Shown one piece after another: positions 9,125 through 18,548 of a stretch of 40,274 nt of DNA. A program made the translations under genes and the position numbers. The notes under the pieces were generated by a model. It searched no databases. It was not told the origin of the DNA and saw only the letters and a list, made by a program, of their open reading frames with translations. Source of the DNA: an uncultured Actinomycetes bacterium (GTDB taxonomy: Bacteria; Actinomycetota; Thermoleophilia; Solirubrobacterales; 70-9); NCBI GenBank assembly GCA_937907435.1, contig CALCIA010000343.1, positions 1-40,274 on the forward strand, given 5' to 3'. Positions within the stretch are counted from its first letter, which is position 1; every line of letters begins with the position of its first letter.

Positions 9125-9928
9125 CTAGTTCGCGCGGGCGCGGCAGGAGCGGGTGATGCTGGTGCCGACGCGCTGGCCGCCGGCGAGGGTGAAGCTTGCC
9201 TTGGCGAAGGAGAAGAAGCCTGCCGTGAACTGCTTCGGGATCGGGCAGGAGGCGCTGATGTAGCTGCGGTCGTGGCCGCGGAAGCGGAAGCGGCGGAAGA
9301 GCCTCACTTCGAAGTGGGCGAAGTGGGGCCAGGGGCCGAGCTCGGGCGGCAGGTCGGCGACCAGGCGCGTGCGCAGGCGGCCGGTTTCCAGGCGCAGCAG
9401 GAACGGGAGGACGACGACGGTGGGCGGGTCGGCGGCGAAGCCGTGGAAGATCACCGCCCGCCTCCCCCGCACCTCGCCGTTGAAGGCGAGGAGCTTGGCG
9501 TGGACCGCGAACGGCGGCTGGTTCGGGACGTGGACCTGGGCCTCCAGGCGGCCCCCCCCGACGAGCGCGTCGCGGCACGCTTCGAGGGCGCCGTCCGTGG
9601 TCGCGTCCCGCAGCTTCCGCGTCGGGCACATCGGCAGGCCGTGAGTGTCGAGGACGCCCTGCCCCGGCAGGCTGAGTTCGACCCGGGTCACGCGCGGGAG
9701 CAGGCTGCCGTCGGTCGTCTGCAGCCCGCCCGCGAGGCGCACCGCCACCGGCGCCGGCCGGTCCCGCGGCAGGGTCAAGGGCGCCAGGCCGCCGTCGAGC
9801 GAGACGATCAGGTGGCCGTCCTGGGTGCGCTCCCCGCCGGCGGTCGAGGCGCCGATCGCGACGGCGAACAAGGCGACGACGAGCGCCCCGAGCGCAAGCC
9901 CCGCCGCCCCGCGCCGCCGTCCCCTCAT
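9125..9928 (-). CDS. Secreted protein A, paralogue of the protein at 25370
   Basis: 267 aa, no family recognised. An N-terminal signal sequence (MRGRRRGAAGLALGALVVALFAVAIGAS) precedes an exported domain with four conserved cysteines (in GLPMC, EAC, ASC and RSC), likely two disulfides. It is colinear with the 268-aa protein at 25370; shared blocks include SLDG..PL.LPR..PAPV.VRLAG, CRDALVG.GRL, LLAFN, LGPWP and ISASCPIPK..TAGFFS. The ATG overlaps the TGA of the 158-aa secreted gene by 4 bp, so it is in the MMPL/158-aa run. Downstream on the same strand, after two hairpins, comes orphan TetR_C A, an order repeated at 25370/24835. Probably a cell-envelope protein; function unknown. Confidence 0.8.
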   Translation of the reverse strand: MRGRRRGAAGLALGALVVALFAVAIGASTAGGERTQDGHLIVSLDGGLAPLTLPRDRPAPVAVRLAGGLQTTDGSLLPRVTRVELSLPGQGVLDTHGLPMCPTRKLRDATTDGALEACRDALVGGGRLEAQVHVPNQPPFAVHAKLLAFNGEVRGRRAVIFHGFAADPPTVVVLPFLLRLETGRLRTRLVADLPPELGPWPHFAHFEVRLFRRFRFRGHDRSYISASCPIPKQFTAGFFSFAKASFTLAGGQRVGTSITRSCRARAN

Positions 9929-10401
9929 CCGTATCTCGAGAACTTGAAGCTGCAGTAGTTGAAGCCGAAGGCCAGCACCACGTTGTTGGCCAGGTTGCCG
10001 CTGTGGATGAAGCGGGCGGTCAGCCGCTGGGCCTTGATCGCGCGCCCCGCCCGCAGCTGCGCGGTGATCCGCTGCAGGTAGGACTCCTGCCGGTTGAGGT
10101 AGCCGAACCACTTGGCGAGCCGCGCTTCGTCTTCGGGCGGCCGCGGCACCGCGGCGATCTTCTTCACCGTGCCGCCGAAGATCTTGGTCGCCTTGGCGAA
10201 CTTCGCCGTCGCCACCGGGAGGCGTTCGGCCCGCAGGTCGGCGCGGGCGCCGCGCATCGCCACCTGGGTCGCCGCCGCGTCGGGCTTGCAGATCCCCTCC
10301 AGCTGGGCGACGTATTCGGCCCGCGTCGGCGGTTCGGCAGCCACGGCGACGGCTCCCCCGAGCAGCGTCAACAACGCCGCGACAATCACGATCTTCCTCA
10401 T
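9925..10401 (-). CDS. Small secreted protein, 158 aa
   Basis: No family recognised. Begins with a clean Sec signal peptide (MRKIVIVAALLTLLGGAVAVAAE, cleavage near residue 22). The mature part is mainly amphipathic helix rich in Arg/Ala/Lys, with one cysteine near its start (EGICK) and one near its end (NYCSFKF) that could form a disulfide clamping the helical bundle. The C-terminus ends SFKFSRYG. It starts 28 bp after the MMPL stop codon and overlaps the next secreted gene by 4 bp. The cotranscription with an RND-type exporter suggests an envelope or transport-accessory role; that is inference from context only. Confidence 0.8.
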   Translation of the reverse strand: MRKIVIVAALLTLLGGAVAVAAEPPTRAEYVAQLEGICKPDAAATQVAMRGARADLRAERLPVATAKFAKATKIFGGTVKKIAAVPRPPEDEARLAKWFGYLNRQESYLQRITAQLRAGRAIKAQRLTARFIHSGNLANNVVLAFGFNYCSFKFSRYG

Positions 10402-10429
10402 TTCCCTGACCTCATATCCCTGATTCCTC

Positions 10430-13400
10430 TCATGATTCCGTCAGCACCTTACGACCCGGCAAGATGCGGTCGAGCACCGGTGGCACCTTCCACACCCGCT
10501 CGCCGATCAACAGCATCAGCGCCGGCAACAGCACGATCCGCACCGCCGTCGCGTCGAGCAGGATCGCCACCGTGAGCCCGATCCCCATCTGGCTGACCGT
10601 CGCGATCGGGGCGAGGGCGAAGGCGACGAAGACCGCCGCCATGATCGCCGCCGCGCCGGTGATGACGCCCGCGGTGCGCTCGATCCCGAAGGCGATCGCG
10701 GCGCGGTGGTCGCCGTCGACGTCGTAGCGCTCCCGCATCCGCGCGATCAGGAAGACCGCGTAATCGATCGACAGGCCGAAGGTGACGCCGAAGATCGCCC
10801 CGGCCCCGACCGTGTCTATATAAGGATGGCCGCCCAGCGGCACGCCGTCCGGCAGCTGGCAGACGAGGGTGACGACGCCGATCGCGGCCGCGACCGTGCC
10901 GAGGTTGAGGAGCACGGTCAGCAGCGCCAAGAGCGGCGCGCGCAGGACGACGACTAGGGCGAGCAGGGTGAGCACGACGAAGGCGCCGATCACCAGCGGC
11001 AGCCGCGCTTCGGTCGCCGATCCATAATCGTTGAGGGTGGCGGCGCCGCCCGCGACGCCGGTGCGCAGGCCACCTTCGGCGGCGAGCCGCTCGGCGTCGG
11101 CCGCCAGCATGTCGCCGGTCTCACGCGAGCCTTCGCTGTTGAACGGATGAGTCGAGACGACGAGCAGGCGGGCGGCCTGCCCGCCGCTGTCGAGGCTGAT
11201 CGCCTCCCCCGCTTCGGCGCGGCGGCGAGGCGGCGCGCCGTCGAGCGCGGAGAGGACGAAGTACCCGGATTCGAACAGGTGCGGCGAGTCCTCGCGCAGC
11301 CGGCGCGTGCCCTCTTCCAGCGGCGCCGCGACGGCGCTGACGCGCACCCCGGCATGGCGCAGCCCGACCTGCAGCGGGTACGCGCGCCGCGAGCCTTCGT
11401 CGAGGCCGCTGCGCAGTGCTTCGGCGCCGTGGTCGAGTTCGACCAGCCCGCGCGAGAGGCGTTCGGCGCCGCCGCCGAGGCGGTCGAGGCCGTCGTTCAA
11501 CCCGGCCGCGGCGTGGGACAGTCGCGCGACCCCGCGTTCGAGCTTGCGCCCGCCGGGGACCAGCCGGTTGAGCGCCCCGTTCACCTCCCCGGCGACTTCG
11601 CGCAGGCGCCGGACTTCGTCGCGGGTGAGGGCGACGGCCCGGGACAAGGTCCGCGCTTCGGTCGCCGCCTTGCTCAGCGAGGGGTCCGCGGCCGCGGCCC
11701 GTTCGAGCCGGCGGGCGAGCTTCCGCGAGCGGGCGAGCTCACCGCCGCGCAGGCGCGGCAGCAGCGAGCGCAGTCCCAGCGCCAGCGCCAGGGTGCCGAC
11801 CGAGGTGCGACGCTGGCCTTCGGCGAGCTTGCCGCTGCCGTCCCGGAGCCGTTCGATCGCCGCCGTGGCTTCTTCGCCGCGGCCGGCGGCGCGGCGCAGC
11901 TCGGAGGCGATCAGCCCGGCCCCGGTCGCCGCCCGTTCGGAGCCCTCGGCGAGCAGGCCGCTGCCGGCCGCGCCTTCGTCGAGGCCCGAGCGCAGGTCGC
12001 CGACAGCCTGCGCGGCGCGGCGCAGGTTCGGCCCGAGCTTGCCGACCTCTTCGGGAGAGTCCGCGCCCTTCCCGCTGAGCTTCTCGCCGAGCGAGTGCAG
12101 CGGCGCGACCCGGCGCGACACCGGCGCCGGTCCGATCACCGCGCGGATGCCGGGCCGCCGGGCGATCTCGTGCTGCGTGCGGGCGAGCAGCTTGAGGTCC
12201 TGGCGGGTCGTGATCGGCCCGCGTTCGGTGGCGGCGACGAGGATGAACGGCGACTCCCAGCCCGGGCCGACCGCCCGGTCGATCGTCTCGGCGCTCTGGC
12301 GGGCGGGGTTGGAGCCGGAGAGCTCATCGATGCCGGGTGGGCCGGTGGTGAAGGCGGCGGCGGGCAGCGCCAGCAGCACCAGCGGGACCGCCACCGCGAT
12401 CGCCGCCACCGCGGGGCGCCGCAGGGCAGCGGTGACCGCACCCGCGACCGTGAAGCGCCCGACGGCCGGCACCGGCAGGCGGCCCCGGTTGACCCGGTCC
12501 CCGAGCAGAGCAAGCAGCGGCGGCAGGGCGAAGGTGGAGATCACGATCGAGATCGCGGTGACGACGGTGGTCGCGATCGCCAGCGAGAGCAGCAGCGAGC
12601 CGGGCTGCAACGCGGCGGAGAAGACGAGGGCGACGATCAGCGTGGCGCCGGCGAAGAGGGTCGTGCGCCCCGCGGTCCGGCGGGTGGTCCGCGCCGCATC
12701 CCCTGGCGAGCGCCCCGCCTCGAGCTCCTCGCGGAAGCGGGACACCACCAGGAGCGAGTAATCGACCCCGAGCGCCAGCCCCATCATCGTGCAGACGACG
12801 AGGGCCAGGGCGTCGATCGTCATCGAGCCGCTGAGCAGGGAGAGGACGCCGCGGCCGGCGAAGACGGTGAGCGCGCCGAACGCGAGCGGGATCGCCGCCG
12901 CGACCACGGACCGGAAGACGAACAGCAGGATCAGCAGCAGCAGCGGCGCGGCGATCAGCTCGGCCCGCTCGGCGGCGTCGAGCGATTCCTCTTGCAGGGC
13001 GCGGGCGAGACTGGCGAACCCCGACTGGTCGGCGACGACGGGCGCCGACACGCGCGCCTCGAGCAGGCGTTCCAGCCGCGGCACCGTGTGGCGCATCGAG
13101 TATGCAAGTGGTACGCGATAGTCCACAAGGACGATCGCCTTGCCCGGCGCCGGCCGCAGCGCCGAGAGCGAACCGCGGTCCCACGGCGAGATCACCGTCG
13201 CCCCCGGCTCGCGCCGCAGCGCCCGCACCAGCCCGATCCCCTGCCGATCGACCGCCGCCGCCGGGCCCCGCAGCAGGACCACGAACGGCGAGGAATGCCC
13301 GAAGTGCTCCTTGGAGAGCGTTTCGGCTTCCGCCGCCGCCGTGCCGGGGACGCTGAGCGAGAGCGGATCGAGCCGATCTTCGACCCCGAGGCCGATCACC

Positions 13401-13462
13401 CCGAGCACGGCGCAGCAAGCCAGCACCGTAACCAGGCCGACCAACCCCCGGCGGCCCCTCAC
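10430..13462 (-). CDS. MMPL/RND-family transporter
   Basis: 1010-aa inner-membrane transporter of the MMPL branch of the RND superfamily, which in actinobacteria exports lipids or hydrophobic compounds using the proton gradient. Two repeated halves are visible, each a first helix, a large periplasmic loop, then a five-helix bundle. The first bundle has ...GLALGVDYSLLVVSRFREEL and the second GVTFGLSIDYAVFLIARMRERYD, the conserved GxxxDY proton-relay motifs. The loop of the second half has heptad-like repeats (LSRGLVELDHGAEALRSGLDEG), as in YhgE/Pip-like proteins. GTG 13462 has GGAGG at 9-10 bases. It leads a run with the 158-aa and 267-aa secreted proteins, which may be its cargo or partners. 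Confidence 0.93.
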   Translation of the reverse strand: MRGRRGLVGLVTVLACCAVLGVIGLGVEDRLDPLSLSVPGTAAAEAETLSKEHFGHSSPFVVLLRGPAAAVDRQGIGLVRALRREPGATVISPWDRGSLSALRPAPGKAIVLVDYRVPLAYSMRHTVPRLERLLEARVSAPVVADQSGFASLARALQEESLDAAERAELIAAPLLLLILLFVFRSVVAAAIPLAFGALTVFAGRGVLSLLSGSMTIDALALVVCTMMGLALGVDYSLLVVSRFREELEAGRSPGDAARTTRRTAGRTTLFAGATLIVALVFSAALQPGSLLLSLAIATTVVTAISIVISTFALPPLLALLGDRVNRGRLPVPAVGRFTVAGAVTAALRRPAVAAIAVAVPLVLLALPAAAFTTGPPGIDELSGSNPARQSAETIDRAVGPGWESPFILVAATERGPITTRQDLKLLARTQHEIARRPGIRAVIGPAPVSRRVAPLHSLGEKLSGKGADSPEEVGKLGPNLRRAAQAVGDLRSGLDEGAAGSGLLAEGSERAATGAGLIASELRRAAGRGEEATAAIERLRDGSGKLAEGQRRTSVGTLALALGLRSLLPRLRGGELARSRKLARRLERAAAADPSLSKAATEARTLSRAVALTRDEVRRLREVAGEVNGALNRLVPGGRKLERGVARLSHAAAGLNDGLDRLGGGAERLSRGLVELDHGAEALRSGLDEGSRRAYPLQVGLRHAGVRVSAVAAPLEEGTRRLREDSPHLFESGYFVLSALDGAPPRRRAEAGEAISLDSGGQAARLLVVSTHPFNSEGSRETGDMLAADAERLAAEGGLRTGVAGGAATLNDYGSATEARLPLVIGAFVVLTLLALVVVLRAPLLALLTVLLNLGTVAAAIGVVTLVCQLPDGVPLGGHPYIDTVGAGAIFGVTFGLSIDYAVFLIARMRERYDVDGDHRAAIAFGIERTAGVITGAAAIMAAVFVAFALAPIATVSQMGIGLTVAILLDATAVRIVLLPALMLLIGERVWKVPPVLDRILPGRKVLTES

Positions 13463-13557
13463 CTGCCGATTCCCTCCATCGACCGCAGTCTAAGCCGCGG
13501 GCCGGAATACGCGGTACGCCGCTGTCTCAGAGAGAGCCGAGATCGCGGCCACCGTGA

Positions 13558-13604
13558 GGCACGGCGCCACCGGACCGACCCCCAGGCCGATCCGGTGGCG
13601 TGCC
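13558..13604 (-). terminator. Terminator-like hairpin after surface operon B
   Basis: GGCACGGCGCCACCGGA (13558-13574) pairs with TCCGGTGGCGTGCC (13591-13604), a 14-bp GC stem with a 3-base bulge and a 16-base loop, 13 bases past the TAA of the gene at 13618 and before the MMPL gene. It may separate the two transcripts. Confidence 0.55.
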
Positions 13605-13617
13605 CCCCGGGCGTCGC

Positions 13618-16410
13618 TTACTTCGTCTGGTGCTTCGCGTGCTTCTTCTGGTGCCCGCACTGGGCCTTCATCACCGGGTGCAGGGTGACCCGCTTGCCGT
13701 TCTGGCCGGTGAAGACGGCGGTCCCCCGCGGCGTCGTCTTGCACAGCTGCGTGTTGTTGACCAGCAGGCCCTTCTTGCCGCCCTGCATTTCGAGGACGAA
13801 GCGGGACACCGGTGCGTCGGGGACCATTTCGAACGTGTTGCGGATCCGCTTGTGGACCGAGTCGATCCGTCCGTCGAGGTCGATGTGGATCTGCCCGTTC
13901 AGCGAGGCCACCAGGTCGGGCAGCTTGTGGTCCGAGCTGCGCAGGTACACCGGCCCTTCGAGCGGGCGGTCGAGCAGCGGCGTCCAGGCTTTCGCCTTGC
14001 CGTAGATCGACGCTTTCGGGCACTCCGCGCCGCCGCCCGGGCCGGCGTTGTACTGGGACCGGGTGCAGACGGTGCGGATGTGCGCGTTCTCGAGGAACTC
14101 GGTCGGCGGCAGGCTGACCGCGGCGCGGCTGAGGTTCGCCTGGCCCGGCGGCGGCGTCAGCACCGCTTTGAACGCCGGGTGCGCCGCACGCGTCGTCTTC
14201 CCCTTGACCGAGAGGGCGAGCTTCGGCGCGAACGCCAGAGCCCCGCAACCGGCCGCCTGGAAGCGGTCCGAGAGCCGGGCGGTCGCCCCTTCGGTGCTGA
14301 CCACGCTGCTGCCGACCGCGCCCGGGTCGCAGGAGGTCGGGTTGAGGGTGAAGCCCGGCCGGTCGATGCCGAGTTCCACCGAGCGGATCCGCAGCGGGAT
14401 GCCCTGGAGGATCGACGGCAGTCGATCGGACCTGACCGTGGCCTGGGTGGTCACCGGATCGATGAACAGACCGGCGCGGACGTTGACGAGGCCGAGATCG
14501 ATCGGCCCGGCGACCGCCGGGACGACGAAGTCGAGCCCCAGCGGCGCCCCCGCGTACGGTCCGGTCAGATAGGCGCGGCCGTCACGGACGTAGAACGGCG
14601 TCGGTCCGGCGCCGGCCCCGACCTTGACCGAGCCGATCAGGCTCTCCGCCCCGCAGGTGCCGGCCGCGGCGGCCGCGTCCGAGCACTCCGGGACCCCCGC
14701 CAGCTTGGCCAGGAGGCCCTTCGGCAGTTCGGTGTCGATGCGGGAGATCTCCTGGGCACCGTCCGGCCTGCTCAGCTTGTAGACCAAGGGGCTGAACTGG
14801 CCGGCGGCGTTGGAGACGGTCCCGGCTTCCAGCCCGAGACCGAACGGACGCGCACCGGCGCTCGTCGGGCAGGCGGAGCCGTTCGGCCCCGAGCTGACCG
14901 TCAGCGAGCTTTCCGAGTTGACGGCGGCCCCCAGCGACCAGGGACCGAGGTCCGCCGTCGTGGCCTGCGTGCCGCAGGTCGTCGGCGTCGCCAATGCCGC
15001 CCGCGGCCCGCTGAAGAACCGCAGGCTCAGGTCGGTGAACGGCAGCTGCGGGTTGTCGTCGAACGTGGTGGTGAGCCGGCCGGTGACCGGATCGGCCGAC
15101 ACCTTGCCGGGCAGCTTCAGGGTCACCCCCGAGCCTTCCGCGACCATGTAGATCGCCAGCAGCGAGCCGAACGGGTTTTCGGTCTGGCGGGCCAGATAGA
15201 CGCTGCCGCTCATCGGTTCTTCGAGCAGCGGGGTGTCGATTTCGACCACGCCGATCTTCGAGCTCGCCGGACAGCTCGAGGGCCCTTCGCCGAACTGGTC
15301 GAACTGGGCCACCGAGCAGCTGGTGAGCCCGTTGGCCGCCGACGGGTTGACCGAGACGCCCGGCGGCAGCGCCACCGTCGCGTTCCTCAGCTGCGCGGTG
15401 GCAAGGCCGGTGGCGTTTTTGTTCTGCGGCACCTTCAGGTCGACCGTGAGCCCCGAGGGTGAGTCGGCCGCCGTGGTCTCCAGTGCCGAGGAGAGAGCCC
15501 CCGCGAAGGGGAGCTTGTCGCAGCCCTGGAGGGCATACGGGTTACCGGCGGCGTCGTGAGTCACGAATTCGGCGGTGTCTTCTTCGTTCGCCCAGGAGGT
15601 GACGTGGGCGCGGGTCACCAGCGGTTCCCCGGTACACGTGCTGGGCAGGGTCATGAACGGCTCCGGCGTTCCCTGGAAGACGCAGGGTTCAGACGGCATC
15701 GGACCGAATCCCTGGGACCCAAGCAGGCACGCGCCCCGTTCGGCATCGTGCCGTGGGTCGGCCGGATCGCCCCAGAAGGTCAAGCCTGCCCCTTCCAAGG
15801 GAAGACCCTGGGAGATGCTCCGGAGGTGCAGGTTGATGCCATAACTACCAAGGCCGCCGACTTGACCTGGCGCTTCGGCTGGACGGACCGTCGCGGTCAC
15901 CAGCACCACGTCGGCAGGAGGGAACATGAACATCGCCGGTGAATTCGGCGGCGGCACCATGTTGAAGATCGGGACTTCGATGGTGAACCCGAGGAAGGAG
16001 ACCGCCGCCACGCCGATCTGCGTGGATTCGGCACATGCTTCCGACGTTCCGATCGCTTGGAGCGGCGCCGAAGCCTTTGCCATCACACACCGCGGAGCCG
16101 AAGTGGGATTGCCGATGAGTCCGGCCGGCAGTTCGATGTCGATTTCCTTGGGGTTCTGCACCAATTTGCCGGTTTCCGGGTCCTTCGCGAAGGTCATCGC
16201 CGCGCCGACCGCATAGGGATGGGACCCGGCCTGGGTGGCCGGCGTGCCCGCCGGGTCGCTGGTCATCGTGCCGTCGAATTCGATCGAGAAGGGGACAGCG
16301 GCAGATGCGCCCGGCGCGATCAGCGCGAGCGCCAACAGGCAGATGGCGACTGCACCCAGCAGCACCGAGAGCGTCGACTTGTTGGTTTTCAGCGTCCTCA
16401 TCCTCCTCAC
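13618..16410 (-). CDS. Large repetitive secreted protein B1 with basic tail
   Basis: 930 aa, no named family recognised. Signal peptide at the start (KSTLSVLLGAVAICLLALALIA...ASA). The exported part shows about four units of 170-220 aa with the pattern LPxGL..NP..., a Cys, CPxSS.IG, then PL.G.VYL or equivalent: LPAGLIGNPTSAPRC; LPPGVSVNP..SCPASSKIGVV; LPKGLLAKLAGVPEC; and CPKASIYGK..PLLDRPLEGPVYLRS. The end is basic (CGHQKKHAKHQTK). Colinear with the protein at 27336. GTG 16410 overlaps the upstream TGA by 4 bp (GTGA); ATG 16401 is an alternative directly after AGGAGG. Glutamate is mostly GAA, unlike the GAG of glnN. Likely a cell-surface protein paired with the propeller protein before it. 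Confidence 0.82.
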   Translation of the reverse strand: MRRMRTLKTNKSTLSVLLGAVAICLLALALIAPGASAAVPFSIEFDGTMTSDPAGTPATQAGSHPYAVGAAMTFAKDPETGKLVQNPKEIDIELPAGLIGNPTSAPRCVMAKASAPLQAIGTSEACAESTQIGVAAVSFLGFTIEVPIFNMVPPPNSPAMFMFPPADVVLVTATVRPAEAPGQVGGLGSYGINLHLRSISQGLPLEGAGLTFWGDPADPRHDAERGACLLGSQGFGPMPSEPCVFQGTPEPFMTLPSTCTGEPLVTRAHVTSWANEEDTAEFVTHDAAGNPYALQGCDKLPFAGALSSALETTAADSPSGLTVDLKVPQNKNATGLATAQLRNATVALPPGVSVNPSAANGLTSCSVAQFDQFGEGPSSCPASSKIGVVEIDTPLLEEPMSGSVYLARQTENPFGSLLAIYMVAEGSGVTLKLPGKVSADPVTGRLTTTFDDNPQLPFTDLSLRFFSGPRAALATPTTCGTQATTADLGPWSLGAAVNSESSLTVSSGPNGSACPTSAGARPFGLGLEAGTVSNAAGQFSPLVYKLSRPDGAQEISRIDTELPKGLLAKLAGVPECSDAAAAAGTCGAESLIGSVKVGAGAGPTPFYVRDGRAYLTGPYAGAPLGLDFVVPAVAGPIDLGLVNVRAGLFIDPVTTQATVRSDRLPSILQGIPLRIRSVELGIDRPGFTLNPTSCDPGAVGSSVVSTEGATARLSDRFQAAGCGALAFAPKLALSVKGKTTRAAHPAFKAVLTPPPGQANLSRAAVSLPPTEFLENAHIRTVCTRSQYNAGPGGGAECPKASIYGKAKAWTPLLDRPLEGPVYLRSSDHKLPDLVASLNGQIHIDLDGRIDSVHKRIRNTFEMVPDAPVSRFVLEMQGGKKGLLVNNTQLCKTTPRGTAVFTGQNGKRVTLHPVMKAQCGHQKKHAKHQTK

Positions 16411-18377
16411 CCGCGCTTCCCGGTCGTGCTGCCGTGGTGCGACGCACGTGGGCATCGCTTCGCCTTTGCCTTGCATGCCTTGGCCCTCTTCTTGTGGTGC
16501 TTGGCCCTCTGCTTATGGTGCTTGTGCTTCTTCTGCTTCTTGTGCTTCTTCTTCTGGTGCGTCGGCTTCGAGTTCGCCGGGCCGTCGAAGCTCCGCGAGC
16601 CGACCTGCGGCGCCGGCGGCGCCGCTTCGAGCGGCGGCCGGCACGCTTCCGCTTCGCAGGGGACCGACAGGGCCGGTTCCGGGAAGCCGCCGCCTTCGCG
16701 GGCGTCGTAGACATCGGTGTTTTCGTCGCGATCGCTCGGGACCAACCGGTCACGGGTCACGAAGAAGACGTCCTTCGTCGAGGGGCTGGCATCGAGGAAT
16801 TCGGCGCCGTATTCACCGGCCCCGGTCGAGATCAGATGGACCGCCCCGCCAACCCACTCGTAGACATCCATCAGGCCGTTGTTGTCCTCGGGTACCAGCG
16901 CGTCGGTGGTCGAGAAGAAGACCTTCTTGCCATCGGTGCTCAGCGGACTGGGAGCGCTGAGGAGCGTCGCACCGGCCCCACCGAGGATCTGCGCAGCCGG
17001 TTCCGGATATCCGGCCGGGGATTCCAGCCCGGGCTTGCACGAGGCACAGGTCAGGCCTTCAGCTTTCGACCAGTGGTAGATCTCCCTGACGCCGGCCGGT
17101 GATTCGCCGGTCGGTGCCGCGGTCGAGGTGAAGGCGAGTGCGTCGCCAGTCGCGGAGGTGGATGCTTCCATGCGTGCAAGGGTGCTGTTCGCTTCATGCA
17201 CAAACGGATCGCTGGGAGCGAGCCGGGCGATGAATTCGAACCCGTCGCGGGCACTCCAGCGATACAGATTCGGAGCGCCCAAGGTTGCGCCCGGTGCCAT
17301 CACCGCTTCGGCGACGAAGAACACGGCGTCGCCGTTCGGCGCGGCGAGCAGGTTCGCACGGCCGATATGGGGATTACCGCCCCCCGCGGCCGTCAGGTTG
17401 ACTTTTTCGCCGGTTTCGACGTCGTAGCGATACAGATCGCCGCTACCCGGAACGACACCCGAAACGGTGAAGATCGTCGAGAGATCTCGCGAGGCGGCAT
17501 AGACGGAACTCCCAAGGCTTATCGGGGTTCCGTGGTCACGCAGAACGTACGTGCCCCCTCCTTCCGCCTGGAAGATCACCCGCTGACCATCGGGAGACAC
17601 GGCGCCCTTCGAATTCGCGATTGGCACGCCGGCGCTGGTGGGTTCCGTTTCCCCCGGCAGGATGCCGATGTTCGTGAGCGTCGAACCGTTCCATTCATAG
17701 AGGTTCATGCCGCCGCCGATCGGCGAGAGTTCGGGCGAATTCGGGGTCAGCTTCGCCCGGTTCTCGAAGACAATGTGAGAGAAGTCATCCGATGCGCCGA
17801 AGATCCAACTCGAAGTCATCGTGTAGGTGTTCCCGTATATGGGGAACGGGATCGGGGTGATCAGCTGTATCGACGGCGGCGAGATCGTCCGCACATACAG
17901 GTTTGGCCCCGGCAGCGCGTCGGGAGTCAGCGGCCTCTGGCTTTCCACGAGGACCTTGTTGAGATCCCGGGAGAGCAGCAGCGACACCGCGAACGCCGGC
18001 ACGGATTCGTAGTTGACGGTGGGGGGCGAGACCGGGAAGGAGGTCCAGCCATCGCTGCCCCGCCTCGCCACATTGCCCGTCTGTAGCGCTCCGCTTTCGG
18101 AGCCGGTCAAGCCGTTGTAGGAGAGGAACGCGTAACCGTCTTCGTCGAGGCCGGCCACGCCGCGGGATCCGAGGACGAGGCGCGTTTCGACGTCGCCGTT
18201 CGCCTTGTCGGCCGGGCTGACCCTCTCATAGGCACGGCATTCCGGCAGCGCCGCGGACGGGCCGACCCGGAGCGCTTCGTTGGGGCAGCCCGCCGCAGCG
18301 GCGGTTGCCGTCCCGACGATCGCCCACGACGTGCCCAACAGGGCCAATGCCAACAGCTTGATTGCTCGGCGTTTCAC
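16407..18377 (-). CDS. Secreted beta-propeller-like protein B2 with Lys/His-rich tail
   Basis: 656 aa from the GTG at 18377. Signal peptide VKRRAIKLLALALLGTSW...ATAAAA, then the conserved block CPNEALR.GPSAALPECRAYE.VSP, shared with the protein at 30113. The body has repeated short strands such as SPDGQRVIFQAEGG, PNGDAVFFVAEAV, STDGKKVFFSTTDAL and DVYEW or DVYDA, typical of TolB/PD40-type propeller blades. The C-terminal 50 residues are extremely basic (KKKHKKQKKHKHHKQRAKHH), suggesting contact with anionic wall polymers. GTG 18377 is chosen because AGGGAG sits 7-8 bases upstream and the signal peptide starts cleanly; an in-frame ATG at 18425 with GGGGAG is the alternative. First gene of surface operon B, overlapping B1 by 4 bp. 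Confidence 0.8.
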   Translation of the reverse strand: MKRRAIKLLALALLGTSWAIVGTATAAAAGCPNEALRVGPSAALPECRAYERVSPADKANGDVETRLVLGSRGVAGLDEDGYAFLSYNGLTGSESGALQTGNVARRGSDGWTSFPVSPPTVNYESVPAFAVSLLLSRDLNKVLVESQRPLTPDALPGPNLYVRTISPPSIQLITPIPFPIYGNTYTMTSSWIFGASDDFSHIVFENRAKLTPNSPELSPIGGGMNLYEWNGSTLTNIGILPGETEPTSAGVPIANSKGAVSPDGQRVIFQAEGGGTYVLRDHGTPISLGSSVYAASRDLSTIFTVSGVVPGSGDLYRYDVETGEKVNLTAAGGGNPHIGRANLLAAPNGDAVFFVAEAVMAPGATLGAPNLYRWSARDGFEFIARLAPSDPFVHEANSTLARMEASTSATGDALAFTSTAAPTGESPAGVREIYHWSKAEGLTCASCKPGLESPAGYPEPAAQILGGAGATLLSAPSPLSTDGKKVFFSTTDALVPEDNNGLMDVYEWVGGAVHLISTGAGEYGAEFLDASPSTKDVFFVTRDRLVPSDRDENTDVYDAREGGGFPEPALSVPCEAEACRPPLEAAPPAPQVGSRSFDGPANSKPTHQKKKHKKQKKHKHHKQRAKHHKKRAKACKAKAKRCPRASHHGSTTGKRG

Positions 18378-18514
18378 CAAGTCTCTCCCTTTGTCCCTTG
18401 CCGCTGACCCTGCCTCGCCCGACATTCGGGCTCCCCGCGGGATCGATTCGGCGTTTGTCTCTGGGCCTCTGGGTCACGGCCTCCTCCACGGAGCGCTCTC
18501 CTTCGGCGGCGCAA

Positions 18515-18543
18515 ATAAGAACACAGGCAGACCATCGTGTCAA
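18515..18543 (-). promoter_or_regulatory. Shared promoter/operator box, copy P2 (surface operon B)
   Basis: Minus strand: -35 TTGACA (18543-18538), 17-base spacer with GGTCTGCCTGTGT, -10 TCTTAT (18520-18515). It points at surface operon B; the predicted start near 18508 leaves a leader of about 130 bases before GTG 18377. The spacer matches P1, P3 and P4 in register. Confidence 0.75.
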
Positions 18544-18548
18544 GGAAC

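Noticed and set aside
11147..14005. 952-codon open frame on the plus strand opposite the MMPL gene
   Set aside because: Composition is Arg/Gly/Asp/Ala-rich with no domain, it runs across two genes and an intergenic hairpin, and the minus-strand frame is a clear MMPL transporter. It is a high-GC shadow frame.
13600..15462. 620-codon plus-strand frame opposite surface gene B1
   Set aside because: Same type of shadow; the minus-strand frame has a signal peptide, repeats and a paralogue.
18378..18425. Lipoprotein signal in the propeller proteins
   Set aside because: The first mature residues are GC or EC after AAAA, without the Leu and small-residue pattern of a lipobox; the conserved Cys more likely forms a disulfide.
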